Assembly: GCA_963736285.1 (NCBI GenBank)
Contig: CAVTOA010000003.1
Span: forward strand, 1,302,001-1,366,000
Length of the DNA stretch: 64,000 nucleotides
Source of the DNA: CAVTOA01 sp963736285
GTDB taxonomy: Bacteria; Actinomycetota; Actinomycetes; Mycobacteriales; QHCE01
Reading direction: 5' to 3'
The position numbers and the translations under genes were made by a program. The notes beneath the pieces were generated by a model, which made no database searches, was not told the origin of the DNA, and worked only from the letters and a program-made list of their open reading frames with translations. Below are positions 53,665-61,992 of this stretch, piece after piece. How positions within the stretch are numbered: the first letter of the stretch is position 1; the number at the start of each line of letters is the position of its first letter.

Positions 53665-55860
53665 GTGAGCGGTGAGAACAGTGACGCAATGGCTTCACCC
53701 CAAGCAATCCTTGAAGCCCTCGACGCCGACCAACGAGCAGCGGTACTCGCGCCAGCAGGGCCGGTATGTATCTTGGCCGGCGCCGGAACAGGAAAAACGC
53801 GTGCTATTACGCACCGCATTGCTTATCGCGTTCTAACGGGGGAGACCGTACCCACACACGTCCTCGCAGTGACATTCACCGCTCGTGCGGCGGGCGAGAT
53901 GCGAGGTCGACTTCGGACACTCGGAGTTCAGGGCGTGCAGGCGCGAACATTTCATGCGGCCGCGTTGCGGCAGTTGCGGTTTTTTGCGCCTCGGGTATTT
54001 GAGGGTCGAGCGATGCCTACCATCATGGAGAGTAAGGCGCGGATGGTTGGTCACGCAGCGGCAGGATTGCGCTTCACATTAGACAAAAGCGGGGTGCGTG
54101 ACGCCACCTCCGAAATTGAGTGGGCCAAATCATCGCTCATCGAGCCAGACGACTATCCGGCTACGGCGGCAAAAGCTGGCCGCGGTACACCGCTCTCCGC
54201 CGACCAGCTAGCGGTACTGTATTCCGCGTACGAGCAGGCAAAACGTCGCGCTGGAGTCATCGACTTCGAAGACATGCTGCGCGCGACCGCATGGGCAATC
54301 GAAGAGCATCGTGACGTCGCCGAGCAGATCCGCGCCCAGTATCGGCACTTTGTGGTGGACGAATACCAAGATGTGAGCCCGTTGCAACAACGGTTGCTCA
54401 CTGCCTGGCTCGGACGCCGCAGCGATGTGTGTGTCGTGGGCGACGCCTCTCAGACCATTTATTCGTTCACCGGGGCCACCTCGGATTTCTTGCTCGACTT
54501 TGGACGGACCTTTCCTCGGTCCGCCGTCATACGCCTAGAACGTGATTACCGGTCAACTCCACAGATAGTGACAGTGGCTAACCAAGTCATTTCCGCGGCG
54601 ACTGGCCGGGAAGCGCAAGCCAGACTGACGTTGGTAGGGCAGCGTCCCGCTGGTCCGCAGCCGAGGTGTCTCACCTTCGACGACGAGTCAGCCGAAGCCG
54701 AAGCCGTGACGAGCCGCTGTAAAGAGTTGCTCGCCGCTGGCACCCCCGCGTCGGAGATCGCGGTCCTCTTCCGCACGAATGCGCAGTCTGAAACCTACGA
54801 GCAAGCCCTCGCGACAGCCGGCGTGCCGTATGTCATGAAAGGAGCGGAACGCTTTTTCGAACGTCCAGAAATCAGAGAAGCCACCGTTCTGCTCCGTGGA
54901 GCCGCGCGCGTTCCTCACACCGAACCGCTCGCTGAGACGGTGCGACAAACGTTGGCGGTGGCTGGGTTTCAGGCCGACTCTCCTCCTGCGGGTGGGGTGA
55001 GCCGAGAAAGATGGGAGGCGCTGGCGGCCTTGGTTCGATTGGCCGACGAGTTTGCTGTTCATGGCGCACGTGCCCATGCTTCCGGCTCGGCCTCTGAGCC
55101 CAGGGGCGACGGCGAGACCGCGCTGGCGGCCTTTGTAGCGGAGCTCGTCGAGCGTGCCGCGGCGCAACATGCGCCCACCGTTGAAGGCGTTACCATCGCC
55201 TCGCTGCATGCGGCCAAGGGTTTGGAATGGGACGCGGTTTTTCTCGTCGGGTTAACCGAAGGCATGCTGCCGATCACCTACGCGACCACCCCGGCGCAGC
55301 TTGAGGAAGAGCGACGATTGTTCTATGTGGGAATCACACGTGCCCGAGAATATCTATGGCTGTCGTGGGCGGCCGCGCGGACAGCGGGTGGACGTGCGAA
55401 CCGCAAGCCCAGCAGGTTCTTGCCCCACACGATTGGCGGAAGTGGCTCGCCGGCCCTGGCAAAGAACACAGCGCAGAGTCGGCGCAATGGTCCAGCAGGT
55501 AGCCACAGTGGACAGTCGCGTCGATCACTGCCAGTTTGTCGTAGCTGCGGGGTGGCGCTGTTTGATCCACGGCAACGCATTCTGCGACGTTGCTCCGCGT
55601 GCCCGGCTCAGTACGACGAAGAACTGTTTGAACGACTGCGAGAGTGGCGGATCAAGCTAGCTCGCCACGAGGGCGTGCCTGCCTATGTCATTTTTACCGA
55701 TGCCACTCTGCAGGCGATAGCCGAGGAACGTCCCACCGATCCGGACACACTGATCACTGTTCCTGGTGTCGGGCCGCGACGGTTGACTTTGTACGGCGAG
55801 GCTGTATTAGCGCTGGTCAATGGTGCTGATCCCGCTGGGTTGATGCCCGCGGGCGAATAG
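53665..55860 (+). CDS. uvrD2: UvrD2, ATP-dependent DNA helicase with HRDC domain
   Basis: 731 residues. Superfamily 1A motor: Walker A GAGTGKTRA (39-47), VVDEYQDVSPLQQR, GDASQTIYSFTG, SLHAAKGLEWDAV. The tail carries a tetracysteine motif (CRSCGVALF and CSACPAQY) followed by an HRDC domain (LITVPGVGPRRLTLYGEAVL). This is the UvrD2 design of Mycobacterium (Rv3198c), an essential helicase there. GTG 53665 follows CAGGATGG. It is followed by the whiB7 leader on the same strand, the same order as Rv3198c-whiB7. Confidence 0.93.
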   Translation: MSGENSDAMASPQAILEALDADQRAAVLAPAGPVCILAGAGTGKTRAITHRIAYRVLTGETVPTHVLAVTFTARAAGEMRGRLRTLGVQGVQARTFHAAALRQLRFFAPRVFEGRAMPTIMESKARMVGHAAAGLRFTLDKSGVRDATSEIEWAKSSLIEPDDYPATAAKAGRGTPLSADQLAVLYSAYEQAKRRAGVIDFEDMLRATAWAIEEHRDVAEQIRAQYRHFVVDEYQDVSPLQQRLLTAWLGRRSDVCVVGDASQTIYSFTGATSDFLLDFGRTFPRSAVIRLERDYRSTPQIVTVANQVISAATGREAQARLTLVGQRPAGPQPRCLTFDDESAEAEAVTSRCKELLAAGTPASEIAVLFRTNAQSETYEQALATAGVPYVMKGAERFFERPEIREATVLLRGAARVPHTEPLAETVRQTLAVAGFQADSPPAGGVSRERWEALAALVRLADEFAVHGARAHASGSASEPRGDGETALAAFVAELVERAAAQHAPTVEGVTIASLHAAKGLEWDAVFLVGLTEGMLPITYATTPAQLEEERRLFYVGITRAREYLWLSWAAARTAGGRANRKPSRFLPHTIGGSGSPALAKNTAQSRRNGPAGSHSGQSRRSLPVCRSCGVALFDPRQRILRRCSACPAQYDEELFERLREWRIKLARHEGVPAYVIFTDATLQAIAEERPTDPDTLITVPGVGPRRLTLYGEAVLALVNGADPAGLMPAGE

Positions 55861-55896
55861 CGGCGTGCGCTTGACCCGCTGGCAATGCACATCGGC

Positions 55897-55937
55897 AATT
55901 AAATCGTTTGCTTGCTGGCACGACGGGCGCGTATTCT
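55897..55937 (+). promoter_or_regulatory. whiB7 promoter with upstream AT-rich motif
   Basis: AATTAAAT (55897-55904), then TTGCTT (55908-55913), 18-base spacer, TATTCT (55932-55937). An AT-rich block directly upstream of the -35 is the known binding context of the WhiB7 AT-hook, so autoregulation is likely. Predicted RNA start about 55944, giving a leader of ~370 bases, as in other actinobacteria. Confidence 0.6.
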
Positions 55938-56028
55938 GCTGCCCACGATGTCCGCCGAATTTTGGGTGTGTGACCACCTGCTCGGCGCAAAACACGGCAG
56001 CAATATTTCCTTCAGGAGGCAAGGCTCG

Positions 56029-56169
56029 ATGAGCGTAGCGCCAAACCAGCTCGTAGCGGTGGCTACGTTGTGGTCTGCTCGCGTTGCTGTTGCCTTCCCC
56101 GCCTTTGCCAGCTACCACGACGACTATTCACCACAAGACTCTCCGTGGCTGATGAAGTGGTTCATATGA
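56029..56169 (+). CDS. whiB7 leader peptide (uORF)
   Basis: 46-residue open frame from ATG 56029, ten bases after AGGAGG (56014-56019), ending 22 bases before the terminator hairpin. It begins MSVAPNQLVAVATLWSARVA and ends SPWLMKWFI. A frame-matched ATG at 55948, close to the predicted RNA start, could extend it to 73 residues. In other actinobacteria, translation of such uORFs controls whiB7: when antibiotics stall the ribosome, the terminator does not form. Confidence 0.75.
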   Translation: MSVAPNQLVAVATLWSARVAVAFPAFASYHDDYSPQDSPWLMKWFI

Positions 56170-56191
56170 GCTAGCCCAACCCCTTCTCCAG

Positions 56192-56223
56192 CCGCAGAGC
56201 CCGTCGGGTTTTGCGGTTTTTTT
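56192..56223 (+). terminator. whiB7 attenuator terminator
   Basis: A stem of 11 pairs (two are G-U) with a 3-base loop, CCGCAGAGCCC/GGGTTTTGCGG (56192-56216), followed directly by T7 (56217-56223). It lies between the uORF and whiB7 and is the strongest intrinsic terminator in the window, so it is the expected attenuator. Confidence 0.88.
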
Positions 56224-56313
56224 GTGTTCTCATTCCCATTTTTTACGAGCGTTGAGCGCCGGATGTATGCCCGCTTCTCGGCGCAACGAACTTTCGAAAG
56301 CGAGGTGATCGAG

Positions 56314-56661
56314 ATGATGAGCCTATTGACGGCGTTGCCAGGGCCGAGCCTGGTTGAGCTGGATGCGTCAGATCGTGACTCGTCAGCGGGCGACACCGCA
56401 ATGTGGGTGTCGCAGTTGGACGCAACGTCCCTTCCGTGTCGAGGTGAAGACCCGGAACTATGGTTTGCTGAGTCCCCCCGGCAACTAGAGCGAGCCAAAG
56501 CGTTATGCGTTCCGTGTCCGTTGCGTGACGCCTGTCTCCAAGGTGCCATCGAGCGGCAGGAACCATGGGGTGTGTGGGGCGGCGAGATCTTTGACCACGG
56601 GGTGGTCATCGTTCGCAAGCGCTCGCGGGGTCGTCCAGCGAAAACCTCTGTGGCTGTATAG
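56314..56661 (+). CDS. whiB7: WhiB7, redox-sensing regulator of intrinsic antibiotic resistance
   Basis: 115 residues from ATG 56314 (GAGGTGATCGAG upstream). WhiB fold with four cluster cysteines at 42, 65, 68 and 74 (CVPCPLRDAC), GVWGG turn at 86-90, and the C-terminal AT-hook RGRPAK (105-110) that separates WhiB7 from other Wbl proteins. Binds [4Fe-4S] and the primary sigma factor to activate resistance genes. The open frame upstream to 56224 is not coding: it runs into the terminator. Candidate targets here include the ABC-F gene at 8.9 kb. Confidence 0.95.
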   Translation: MMSLLTALPGPSLVELDASDRDSSAGDTAMWVSQLDATSLPCRGEDPELWFAESPRQLERAKALCVPCPLRDACLQGAIERQEPWGVWGGEIFDHGVVIVRKRSRGRPAKTSVAV

Positions 56662-56751
56662 GTGCCGGTCCATAGCGGGCGGCCATCGCTGGCGGGCTGG
56701 ATGTATGGCAATTTCCGTCATGCATCCGGCCCAGCGAGTATGCGACCTTGG

Positions 56752-58089
56752 TCAGGCTGGCTCGGCAAATCCGGGTTGATACTTCTCCACGATCGATCGA
56801 TATGGCGCTTCTGCCTCCAGCTGACACAAGACACCGATCGAGCCCAAGGTGACTCGGTGTATGAGCAGGTAATCCGGTGGGAGATTGAGCTGTCGGCCGA
56901 GCTGGTACGCAGGGCTACGCCGATCCGCTATGCGGTTAGCTTCTCGGCGGAGCCAGGCCCGGGTGAACCGAAAATGTTCGTGCCGAAGTGGTTCGAGAAT
57001 GGGAATTATGTAGTCCAATATGGACTGGGCGTCAACGTCTAGCTCTGAACGGACAAAGCCTTCGTTTCGGAGGCCGGACAGGACTTCTTCCGCCTTGCCT
57101 TGCAACGTTAGCCGGGTGAGCCGGCCCATCGGTTCAGGCAGGCCATCGGGCAACGTGGCTACGGCGCCGAAGTCCAGTACCCCCAGCCGACCATCCGGGA
57201 GGAGACGAAAATTGCCGGGATGGGGGTCGGCATGCAACAGACCGACCCTGTTGGGGGCGGCAAAGTGGAAGGTGGTCAGAAGTCGTCCAGCTTCGTTACG
57301 CGCCTGGGGGGAGCCATGATCGATGATCGCCGATAGTGGTGTTCCCTCTAGCCATTCAGTAATAAGCACCTTAGGCGCCGCAGCAAACACCTCTGGCGTG
57401 ACGATTTCTGGGTCGTCGCGGTAGACGTGGTGGAACGCGCGGGTGGATTCGGCCTCTTTTTCGTAGTCGAGCTCCTCCGCTAGCCTCGTCTTCAACTCGG
57501 CCACGAGCGCCTTGGTGTCCATATTTGGCTGCAAAATTTTGAATAAGCGAGCAAACCTGCCGAGTTGGTTGAGGTCTGAAATAAGAGCGGGTCCCGCTCC
57601 TGGATACTGCACTTTGACCGCAACAATCCGCCCGTCTGACCACACCGCACGATGCACTTGGCCAATACTGGCCGCCGCTGCTGGCTTTTCGTCAAATTCG
57701 GAGAAAAGCGCCAGCCAATCTTGGCCAAGCTGCTCCCTGAGTACTTTGTGGACAGTTGAGGTCGGCATGGGAGGCGCCGAGTCTTGCAGCTTGGTCAGGG
57801 CCGCACGGTAGGGGCCGGCCAGATTTTCTGGGAGCGCCGCCTCGAAAACGCTCAAGGCTTGGCCGAACTTCATGGCGCCACCCTTGAGCTGCCCCAGAAC
57901 GGAAAACAGCTGTTCTGCGGTGCGCTGCTGGATGTCTTCATTAACTAACTCTGCCGAGAGCCCACCAAGACGCCGGCCCAAGCCCACGGTGATGCGTCCC
58001 GCCATGCCCAGCGGTAGTGACGCCAATCGTGCCGCTCGGGTGAGCGCTGAGCGAGGAATATCGTGGCCTTCTTCTTTGCTGGCGCTCAT
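56752..58089 (-). CDS. AarF/UbiB (ABC1) atypical kinase family protein
   Basis: 445 residues. AAASIGQVHRAVWSDGRIVAVKVQYPG (A-rich loop and VAVK lysine), EELDYEKEAESTRAF, LLHADPHPGNF and GVLDFGA are diagnostic. These ancient kinase-like proteins support isoprenoid-lipid or quinone metabolism, some as ATPases. Corresponds to Rv3197. Convergent with whiB7, and 78 bases beyond the start of the ThiF-like gene's 3' end. Confidence 0.92.
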   Translation of the reverse strand: MSASKEEGHDIPRSALTRAARLASLPLGMAGRITVGLGRRLGGLSAELVNEDIQQRTAEQLFSVLGQLKGGAMKFGQALSVFEAALPENLAGPYRAALTKLQDSAPPMPTSTVHKVLREQLGQDWLALFSEFDEKPAAAASIGQVHRAVWSDGRIVAVKVQYPGAGPALISDLNQLGRFARLFKILQPNMDTKALVAELKTRLAEELDYEKEAESTRAFHHVYRDDPEIVTPEVFAAAPKVLITEWLEGTPLSAIIDHGSPQARNEAGRLLTTFHFAAPNRVGLLHADPHPGNFRLLPDGRLGVLDFGAVATLPDGLPEPMGRLTRLTLQGKAEEVLSGLRNEGFVRSELDVDAQSILDYIIPILEPLRHEHFRFTRAWLRREANRIADRRSPAYQLGRQLNLPPDYLLIHRVTLGSIGVLCQLEAEAPYRSIVEKYQPGFAEPA

Positions 58090-58167
58090 GGTGCTCCTCT
58101 TGCGTCCAGGAATCTCGCACGGGGGCGTATTCGCGGGGTCATTACTCGGGGGCCGCTGCTTGCGAGC

Positions 58168-59271
58168 CTACGCGGGAGCATTTTGTAGTGGTTTGGTACT
58201 ACTCACTGTGGTTATGTAACCCGCGCCACTCGTGGGGGTCGTCTTCGAGCAGGCGCACCTCGGGTGCTTGGTCCATCTTCTTCGTCTTATATGCCCGGAC
58301 AGATGGTCTATCTCCAGAGCTGTACCCAGAGTATCGGGCTCACCGCCGTCGAATAACGTCAGAATTTGCATGGCCGCCAAGCCGGCGGCGGCAATAGCGG
58401 TGGCGGTGTGGCTGGCTTCCACCGTCGGGGGAGCGGTAGCAAGCTGTGCGGCCATCACTGGCCACGCTGGATCGTTGTCGCTCTTATGAAGATCGAGACA
58501 TCGGAGACAGGGCGTGCGTCCAGGAACCAGGAGTGGACCGATGACCGCTGTTGCCTCCCGCATGAACACCGACGTCATAGCGCGTGGAGTTGGCGTAGTG
58601 GCGAGGGTGGTCGCTCGATAGTGGTCAGAAAAGTCCGTGAATACCGTCATGTCGACTCGACGAGACGGACGACGCGGATAGACCCTTGCTTCGGGAGCGG
58701 CCCGGCGCACCGCGTCCGCTGCCGCAGTCGCATAAGGGCGGTGTTCGTCTTCTGGTAGTAAGCCTCCGATGCATGCGTCAGCAGCGTGAGTATTTCCCTG
58801 GCCGATAACCGCTATGTGGCCGACTCCAGACGCGGCGAGCAGTGCGGCAAGCACCGGACCGATCCGGCCACGCGCGTGGATCTCGACGCAGCGATGTGCG
58901 CGGTTCGCTAGCAGTGGCTCGCCAGACGAAGGCTGGGAGAGGCGGAGAGCCGCGAGGTCTGGAGCGAGCCGCCGGCGAGTCTCTGACCCCATTTTTGCTG
59001 GCAACTTGCCTACGGCACTCGCATCGGTGACCACGCCAGCAGCGAGCAGCATGTTGATGAGTTCGTCGGCTTCGTGTGCGGGGTATCCGTGTCGAGCAGC
59101 GGAGTTAGTAAGCGATACAAGGTTATGCTGTCCATCCATTTTGGACACTACTTCGGCGATTCCGCGATGAACGTTGGTGAGCACCACCGCCCTGCGAGAG
59201 TCGATACCTATTTGGAGGGTCTTGGTGTCTCTCCAGAGCTGAGGAAGTCCTGGAAGTATTTGTGGACGCAT
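58168..59271 (-). CDS. ThiF/TOMM-cyclodehydratase-like protein (Rv3196 type)
   Basis: 367 residues. E1-like (ThiF) fold, with a zinc site CLRC...CAC (CxxC and CxC), but the adenylating glycine/Arg motif is altered: VLAALLAASGVGHIAVIGQG lacks the usual Arg finger. Its N-terminal part (~1-110) resembles the peptide-clamp of RiPP cyclodehydratase partner proteins. No precursor peptide or YcaO gene is in the window, so a RiPP role is unproven. ATG 59271 has GGGGGA upstream. Downstream of DUF5679 and upstream of AarF, like Rv3196 beside Rv3197. Confidence 0.72.
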   Translation of the reverse strand: MRPQILPGLPQLWRDTKTLQIGIDSRRAVVLTNVHRGIAEVVSKMDGQHNLVSLTNSAARHGYPAHEADELINMLLAAGVVTDASAVGKLPAKMGSETRRRLAPDLAALRLSQPSSGEPLLANRAHRCVEIHARGRIGPVLAALLAASGVGHIAVIGQGNTHAADACIGGLLPEDEHRPYATAAADAVRRAAPEARVYPRRPSRRVDMTVFTDFSDHYRATTLATTPTPRAMTSVFMREATAVIGPLLVPGRTPCLRCLDLHKSDNDPAWPVMAAQLATAPPTVEASHTATAIAAAGLAAMQILTLFDGGEPDTLGTALEIDHLSGHIRRRRWTKHPRCACSKTTPTSGAGYITTVSSTKPLQNAPA

Positions 59272-59523
59272 GCACGCTTCCCCCGTCGCGATAAGAGCTT
59301 GCCGGGGAGAGCTTGGCAGAAATTTGCGAGAGGGATTCGAGTATCCACAGGTGGTTACTTGTCCACAGGCCCAGATATCTGCGGGCGCGACCCGCGAGCA
59401 TGAGGCAATACGCGGCGGCGGCCACCCCATCCGTTACCTGATGGAGGTGGCCGCCGCGGAGTAACTCACTTGTTTCGTAGCGCGTGTGCCGCGCCACGAG
59501 TGGCTTACACAGTGGAAACCGCG

Positions 59524-59676
59524 CTAAGCCTTGCCGAGAATCCTGTTCATTTTGGTGCCACATACTGGGCAAGTGCCCTTTGCCATGCGTCGTCCAGAAG
59601 CGCTTGTCACGACTTCACCATCGAAGTCGCGTTTTTCCTTACACTTGACGCAGTAGCCGTTGTAGCTTTCGGCCAC
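59524..59676 (-). CDS. DUF5679 small zinc-ribbon-like protein
   Basis: 50 residues from GTG 59676 (GGGGAGG upstream): YNGYCVKCKEKRDFDGEVV and GTCPVCGTKMNRILGKA. Two CxxC knuckles 27 residues apart form a likely zinc site. The family is abundant in actinobacteria; function unknown. Codon use is typical of the neighbourhood. Its own promoter could be the one at 59966-59995, in which case the terminator at 59816 is an attenuator for it. Confidence 0.85.
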   Translation of the reverse strand: MAESYNGYCVKCKEKRDFDGEVVTSASGRRMAKGTCPVCGTKMNRILGKA

Positions 59677-59815
59677 GATGCCTCCCCATGTCATTCTGAA
59701 AATGGTGACAGTGCCAGCTCAACGTGGTCACTGCTGCGCAGACCCTACTCGCAGACCACCTCTTACGCCGCCCAGGTTGCAATATTGGACGTGTCGCGAC
59801 GTGGCATGTCATGAC

Positions 59816-59872
59816 GAAAAAGCCCTCACCGCGCACCGGGGCCTTCCCCATGCACCGGTGTCCAGCGAGGGC
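59816..59872 (-). terminator. Intrinsic terminator on the minus strand
   Basis: GCCCTCGCTG pairs with CGCGGTGAGGGC (with wobble), then CACCGG pairs with CCGGTG, closing over a GC-rich loop; T5 follows. It serves a minus-strand transcript that begins upstream at about 59959. Confidence 0.65.
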
Positions 59873-59905
59873 GAGACCGACGGTAAGCCTCCTTCGTGCG
59901 TGTGG

Positions 59906-59941
59906 TCAACCCGTTGTGCGGGATTGCTCTTCCTTCGGCAC
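59906..59941 (-). CDS. Possible 11-residue leader peptide
   Basis: GTG CCG AAG GAA GAG followed by codons for QSRTTG and TGA. GGAGGGG lies 6 bases upstream of the GTG. Too short to support by composition; reported because it sits between a promoter and a terminator. Confidence 0.25.
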   Translation of the reverse strand: MPKEEQSRTTG

Positions 59942-59965
59942 GTTGCGCCCCTCCATCGTGGCAAA

Positions 59966-59995
59966 ATTATTCATATAACGACCAAAAGCTGACAA
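59966..59995 (-). promoter_or_regulatory. Promoter-like element, minus strand
   Basis: TTGTCA (-35, 5 of 6) and AATAAT (-10, 5 of 6) separated by 18 bases, one of the better matches to a sigma-70 type promoter in the window. It would start RNA near 59959. Confidence 0.45.
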
Positions 59996-60046
59996 AATGC
60001 GGCTCGGTTATGTTCGTATGACATATTCGCGAGTTAACGTGCGAGC

Positions 60047-60577
60047 ATGGCGTCCCTACGTACACCTGCGGTGCGGGTCAAAAGAAGTTCTCGCCGCCGG
60101 CGAACGGTGGCCGCCTACCGTGACGGCGACACCGTATGGGTGCTCATTCCAGACCGGTTCAGTGCGGCAGAAGAACGTGAATGGGTGGAGAAAATGCTCG
60201 CCCGGCTGCAGCGGCCACGATCACAGCGCCGACGCAGCGACGAGGAGCTGCTCGCACGAGCACGCGAGCTCTCTCGGCACTACTTCGATTCAGCGATGGT
60301 GCCCATCACTGTCCGATGGGTGAGTAATCAGCGCGGCAGATGGGGTTCCTGCACACCGACAGACGGCGCTATCCGGCTCTCAGACCGGCTACGGGGGATG
60401 CCGTCATGGGTAGTGGATTACGTGTTGATACATGAGTTGGCGCATCTCAAAGAGCCCGGCCACGATGCGTCCTTTTGGGAGCTGGTGGACAGGTATCCCC
60501 GCGCCCAACGTGCTCGCGGGTTTCTTGAAGGAGTGGCTGCCACTGCCGGTCTGGACATGAGCGAAGATGCGGCCTGA
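60047..60577 (+). CDS. YgjP-like (DUF45) metallopeptidase
   Basis: 176 residues. RWVSNQRGRWGSCTPTDGAIRLSDRLRGMPSWVVDYVLIHELAHLKEPGHDASFW: WGSC and HELAH...H (HExxHx6-8H) are typical of YgjP/SprT-like small zinc peptidases of the M48-related DUF45 family. A basic N-terminus follows the ATG. It acts in the cytoplasm; substrate unknown. The 60 bases 5' are AT-rich. Confidence 0.85.
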   Translation: MASLRTPAVRVKRSSRRRRTVAAYRDGDTVWVLIPDRFSAAEEREWVEKMLARLQRPRSQRRRSDEELLARARELSRHYFDSAMVPITVRWVSNQRGRWGSCTPTDGAIRLSDRLRGMPSWVVDYVLIHELAHLKEPGHDASFWELVDRYPRAQRARGFLEGVAATAGLDMSEDAA

Positions 60578-60615
60578 CTGTAAAACCGCGATCTGTCGCC
60601 CAACAACAAAGACAC

Positions 60616-61878
60616 TTACAATTCGTCGAAGCCAGGGATTTGCTCGCCCGGCTCACGGCTTGCAAACCCCTCTGGGTCGTCGAAGTCTTCGTCGGTGGGG
60701 ACGAGATCCGGGTGCGCCCATATCGCGTCTCGGGCTTGGGCGCCACGGCGATCGTGAAGCACTTTCCACAGTGCCGACGCTTCGCGTAGTCGGCGGGGTC
60801 GTAGCTCAAGCCCTACGAGCGTGGCGAAAGTCTGCTCCGCGGGGCCGCCAGCGGCACGGCGGCGACGGAAAGTCTCTGACAGCGCGGCCGCACTCGGCAA
60901 ACGCTCTGCGGCTACGGCATCAACCACCTGAGCAACCCAGCCTTCAACCAGGGCCAATGCGGTTTCTAGCCGTTTGAGCACGCTCCGCTGTTCATCGGTG
61001 GTGGCTGGGGCGAACAGACCATCGGACAGGGCGATCTGGAGGCTTTCTGGATCATCTGGATCGACTTGTAGCTGCATCCGCTCGATGGCTTCTTCGAAAG
61101 CCGCACGGTCGACCGTAATTCCGCGCGCGTATGCCTCGATGGTGTCGAGAACGTGTGACCGCAGCCACGGAACATGCTGGTAGAGGCGGTGATGGGATAC
61201 TTCCCGGAGCGCGACATAGAGCCGCACCTCATTGTCGGGAAGTTCCAATCCGGTGCTGAATTCAGCGATGTTGGCCGGAACCAACGCAGCCGTACCGGGG
61301 CGGCCCAATGGAATGCCAATGTCGGTAGAGCCGAGCACCTCTGCACACAGGGTCCCCAGTGCTTGTCCGACTTGGGCGCCGAAAACCATGCCACCGATGC
61401 TGGCGAACATGCCCTGTAGCTGCCCCAGTTGTTTAAAGATCTCGGGTGGCAGGCCACTGTGTGCCCCGGGCGGCATGCCGGTGTCTTTTTCGTCTTCGTG
61501 TTCGGCTTGTTTGGACAACATTGTCGACATCGCGTCGACCACCCGACCAGCGACGGGATCGCAAAGCCGTTGCCAGGTGTCTTGAGTGGACGTTATCCAC
61601 TGGTGACGACTCCACGCCTCGATGGACTTCACTCCGGAGGGAAAACTTGTCGCCTCGTTAAGCCAGAGATCTGCCAAATGAACTGCTTCGTCGGTATTGG
61701 CGCGTTCGTCCTCGGTGGGATTGCCGTCTCCCTCAGGTGCACCAGAGGTGGCGATCTGTCGGGCGAGATCCCAGTTGACTGGCGCGGCCTCTCCGGATCC
61801 GGAGAAAACATGTTGCATTTGGGCCATCATCGCAGCCCATGCCGCGGGGTCATTCGGATCTGGAACCGGATTGGTCAT
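60616..61878 (-). CDS. Zincin-like metallopeptidase (DUF2342/F420-dependent-type Zincin_2)
   Basis: 420 residues from ATG 61878 (MTNPVPDPNDPAAWAAMMAQMQHVF). PF10103-type features: QLQGMFASIGGMVFGAQVGQALG, LYVALREVSHHRLYQHVPWL (the family motif in which HHRLYQH stands for HExxH), and LVGLELRPRRLREASALWKVL near the end. Correspond to Rv3195. Secretion signal absent, so cytoplasmic. Peptidase activity is not established in the family. The open frame continues far upstream without homology and is not used. Divergent from PDZ-Lon. Confidence 0.85.
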   Translation of the reverse strand: MTNPVPDPNDPAAWAAMMAQMQHVFSGSGEAAPVNWDLARQIATSGAPEGDGNPTEDERANTDEAVHLADLWLNEATSFPSGVKSIEAWSRHQWITSTQDTWQRLCDPVAGRVVDAMSTMLSKQAEHEDEKDTGMPPGAHSGLPPEIFKQLGQLQGMFASIGGMVFGAQVGQALGTLCAEVLGSTDIGIPLGRPGTAALVPANIAEFSTGLELPDNEVRLYVALREVSHHRLYQHVPWLRSHVLDTIEAYARGITVDRAAFEEAIERMQLQVDPDDPESLQIALSDGLFAPATTDEQRSVLKRLETALALVEGWVAQVVDAVAAERLPSAAALSETFRRRRAAGGPAEQTFATLVGLELRPRRLREASALWKVLHDRRGAQARDAIWAHPDLVPTDEDFDDPEGFASREPGEQIPGFDEL

Positions 61879-61992
61879 GGCACTAAGGTATCTCCGAGTC
61901 GTTGACGGCGGCCACGTGGTGGTGCATTCAAGGCAAGCACAAGACAAGCACCAAGCAGAAGCGGCGATAACCGTGGTAGTTAGGGTGTCCGC

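Larger units (their letters stand above)
59816..59959 (-). ncRNA. Candidate small RNA or leader (promoter to terminator unit)
   Basis: On the minus strand a promoter-like pair (below) is followed by a predicted ~144-base RNA that ends at a strong hairpin with T5. It contains GGAGGGG, a short frame MPKEEQSRTTG (59906-59941, GTG start) and a second GGAGG with no start after it. It may be a small RNA, or a leader that attenuates the downstream DUF5679 gene. No gene in this region explains it otherwise. Speculative. Confidence 0.4.

Noticed and set aside
56224..56313. Longer WhiB7 N-terminus from 56224
   Set aside because: The extra codons begin in the T-tract of the attenuator; the binding site and family length favour 56314.
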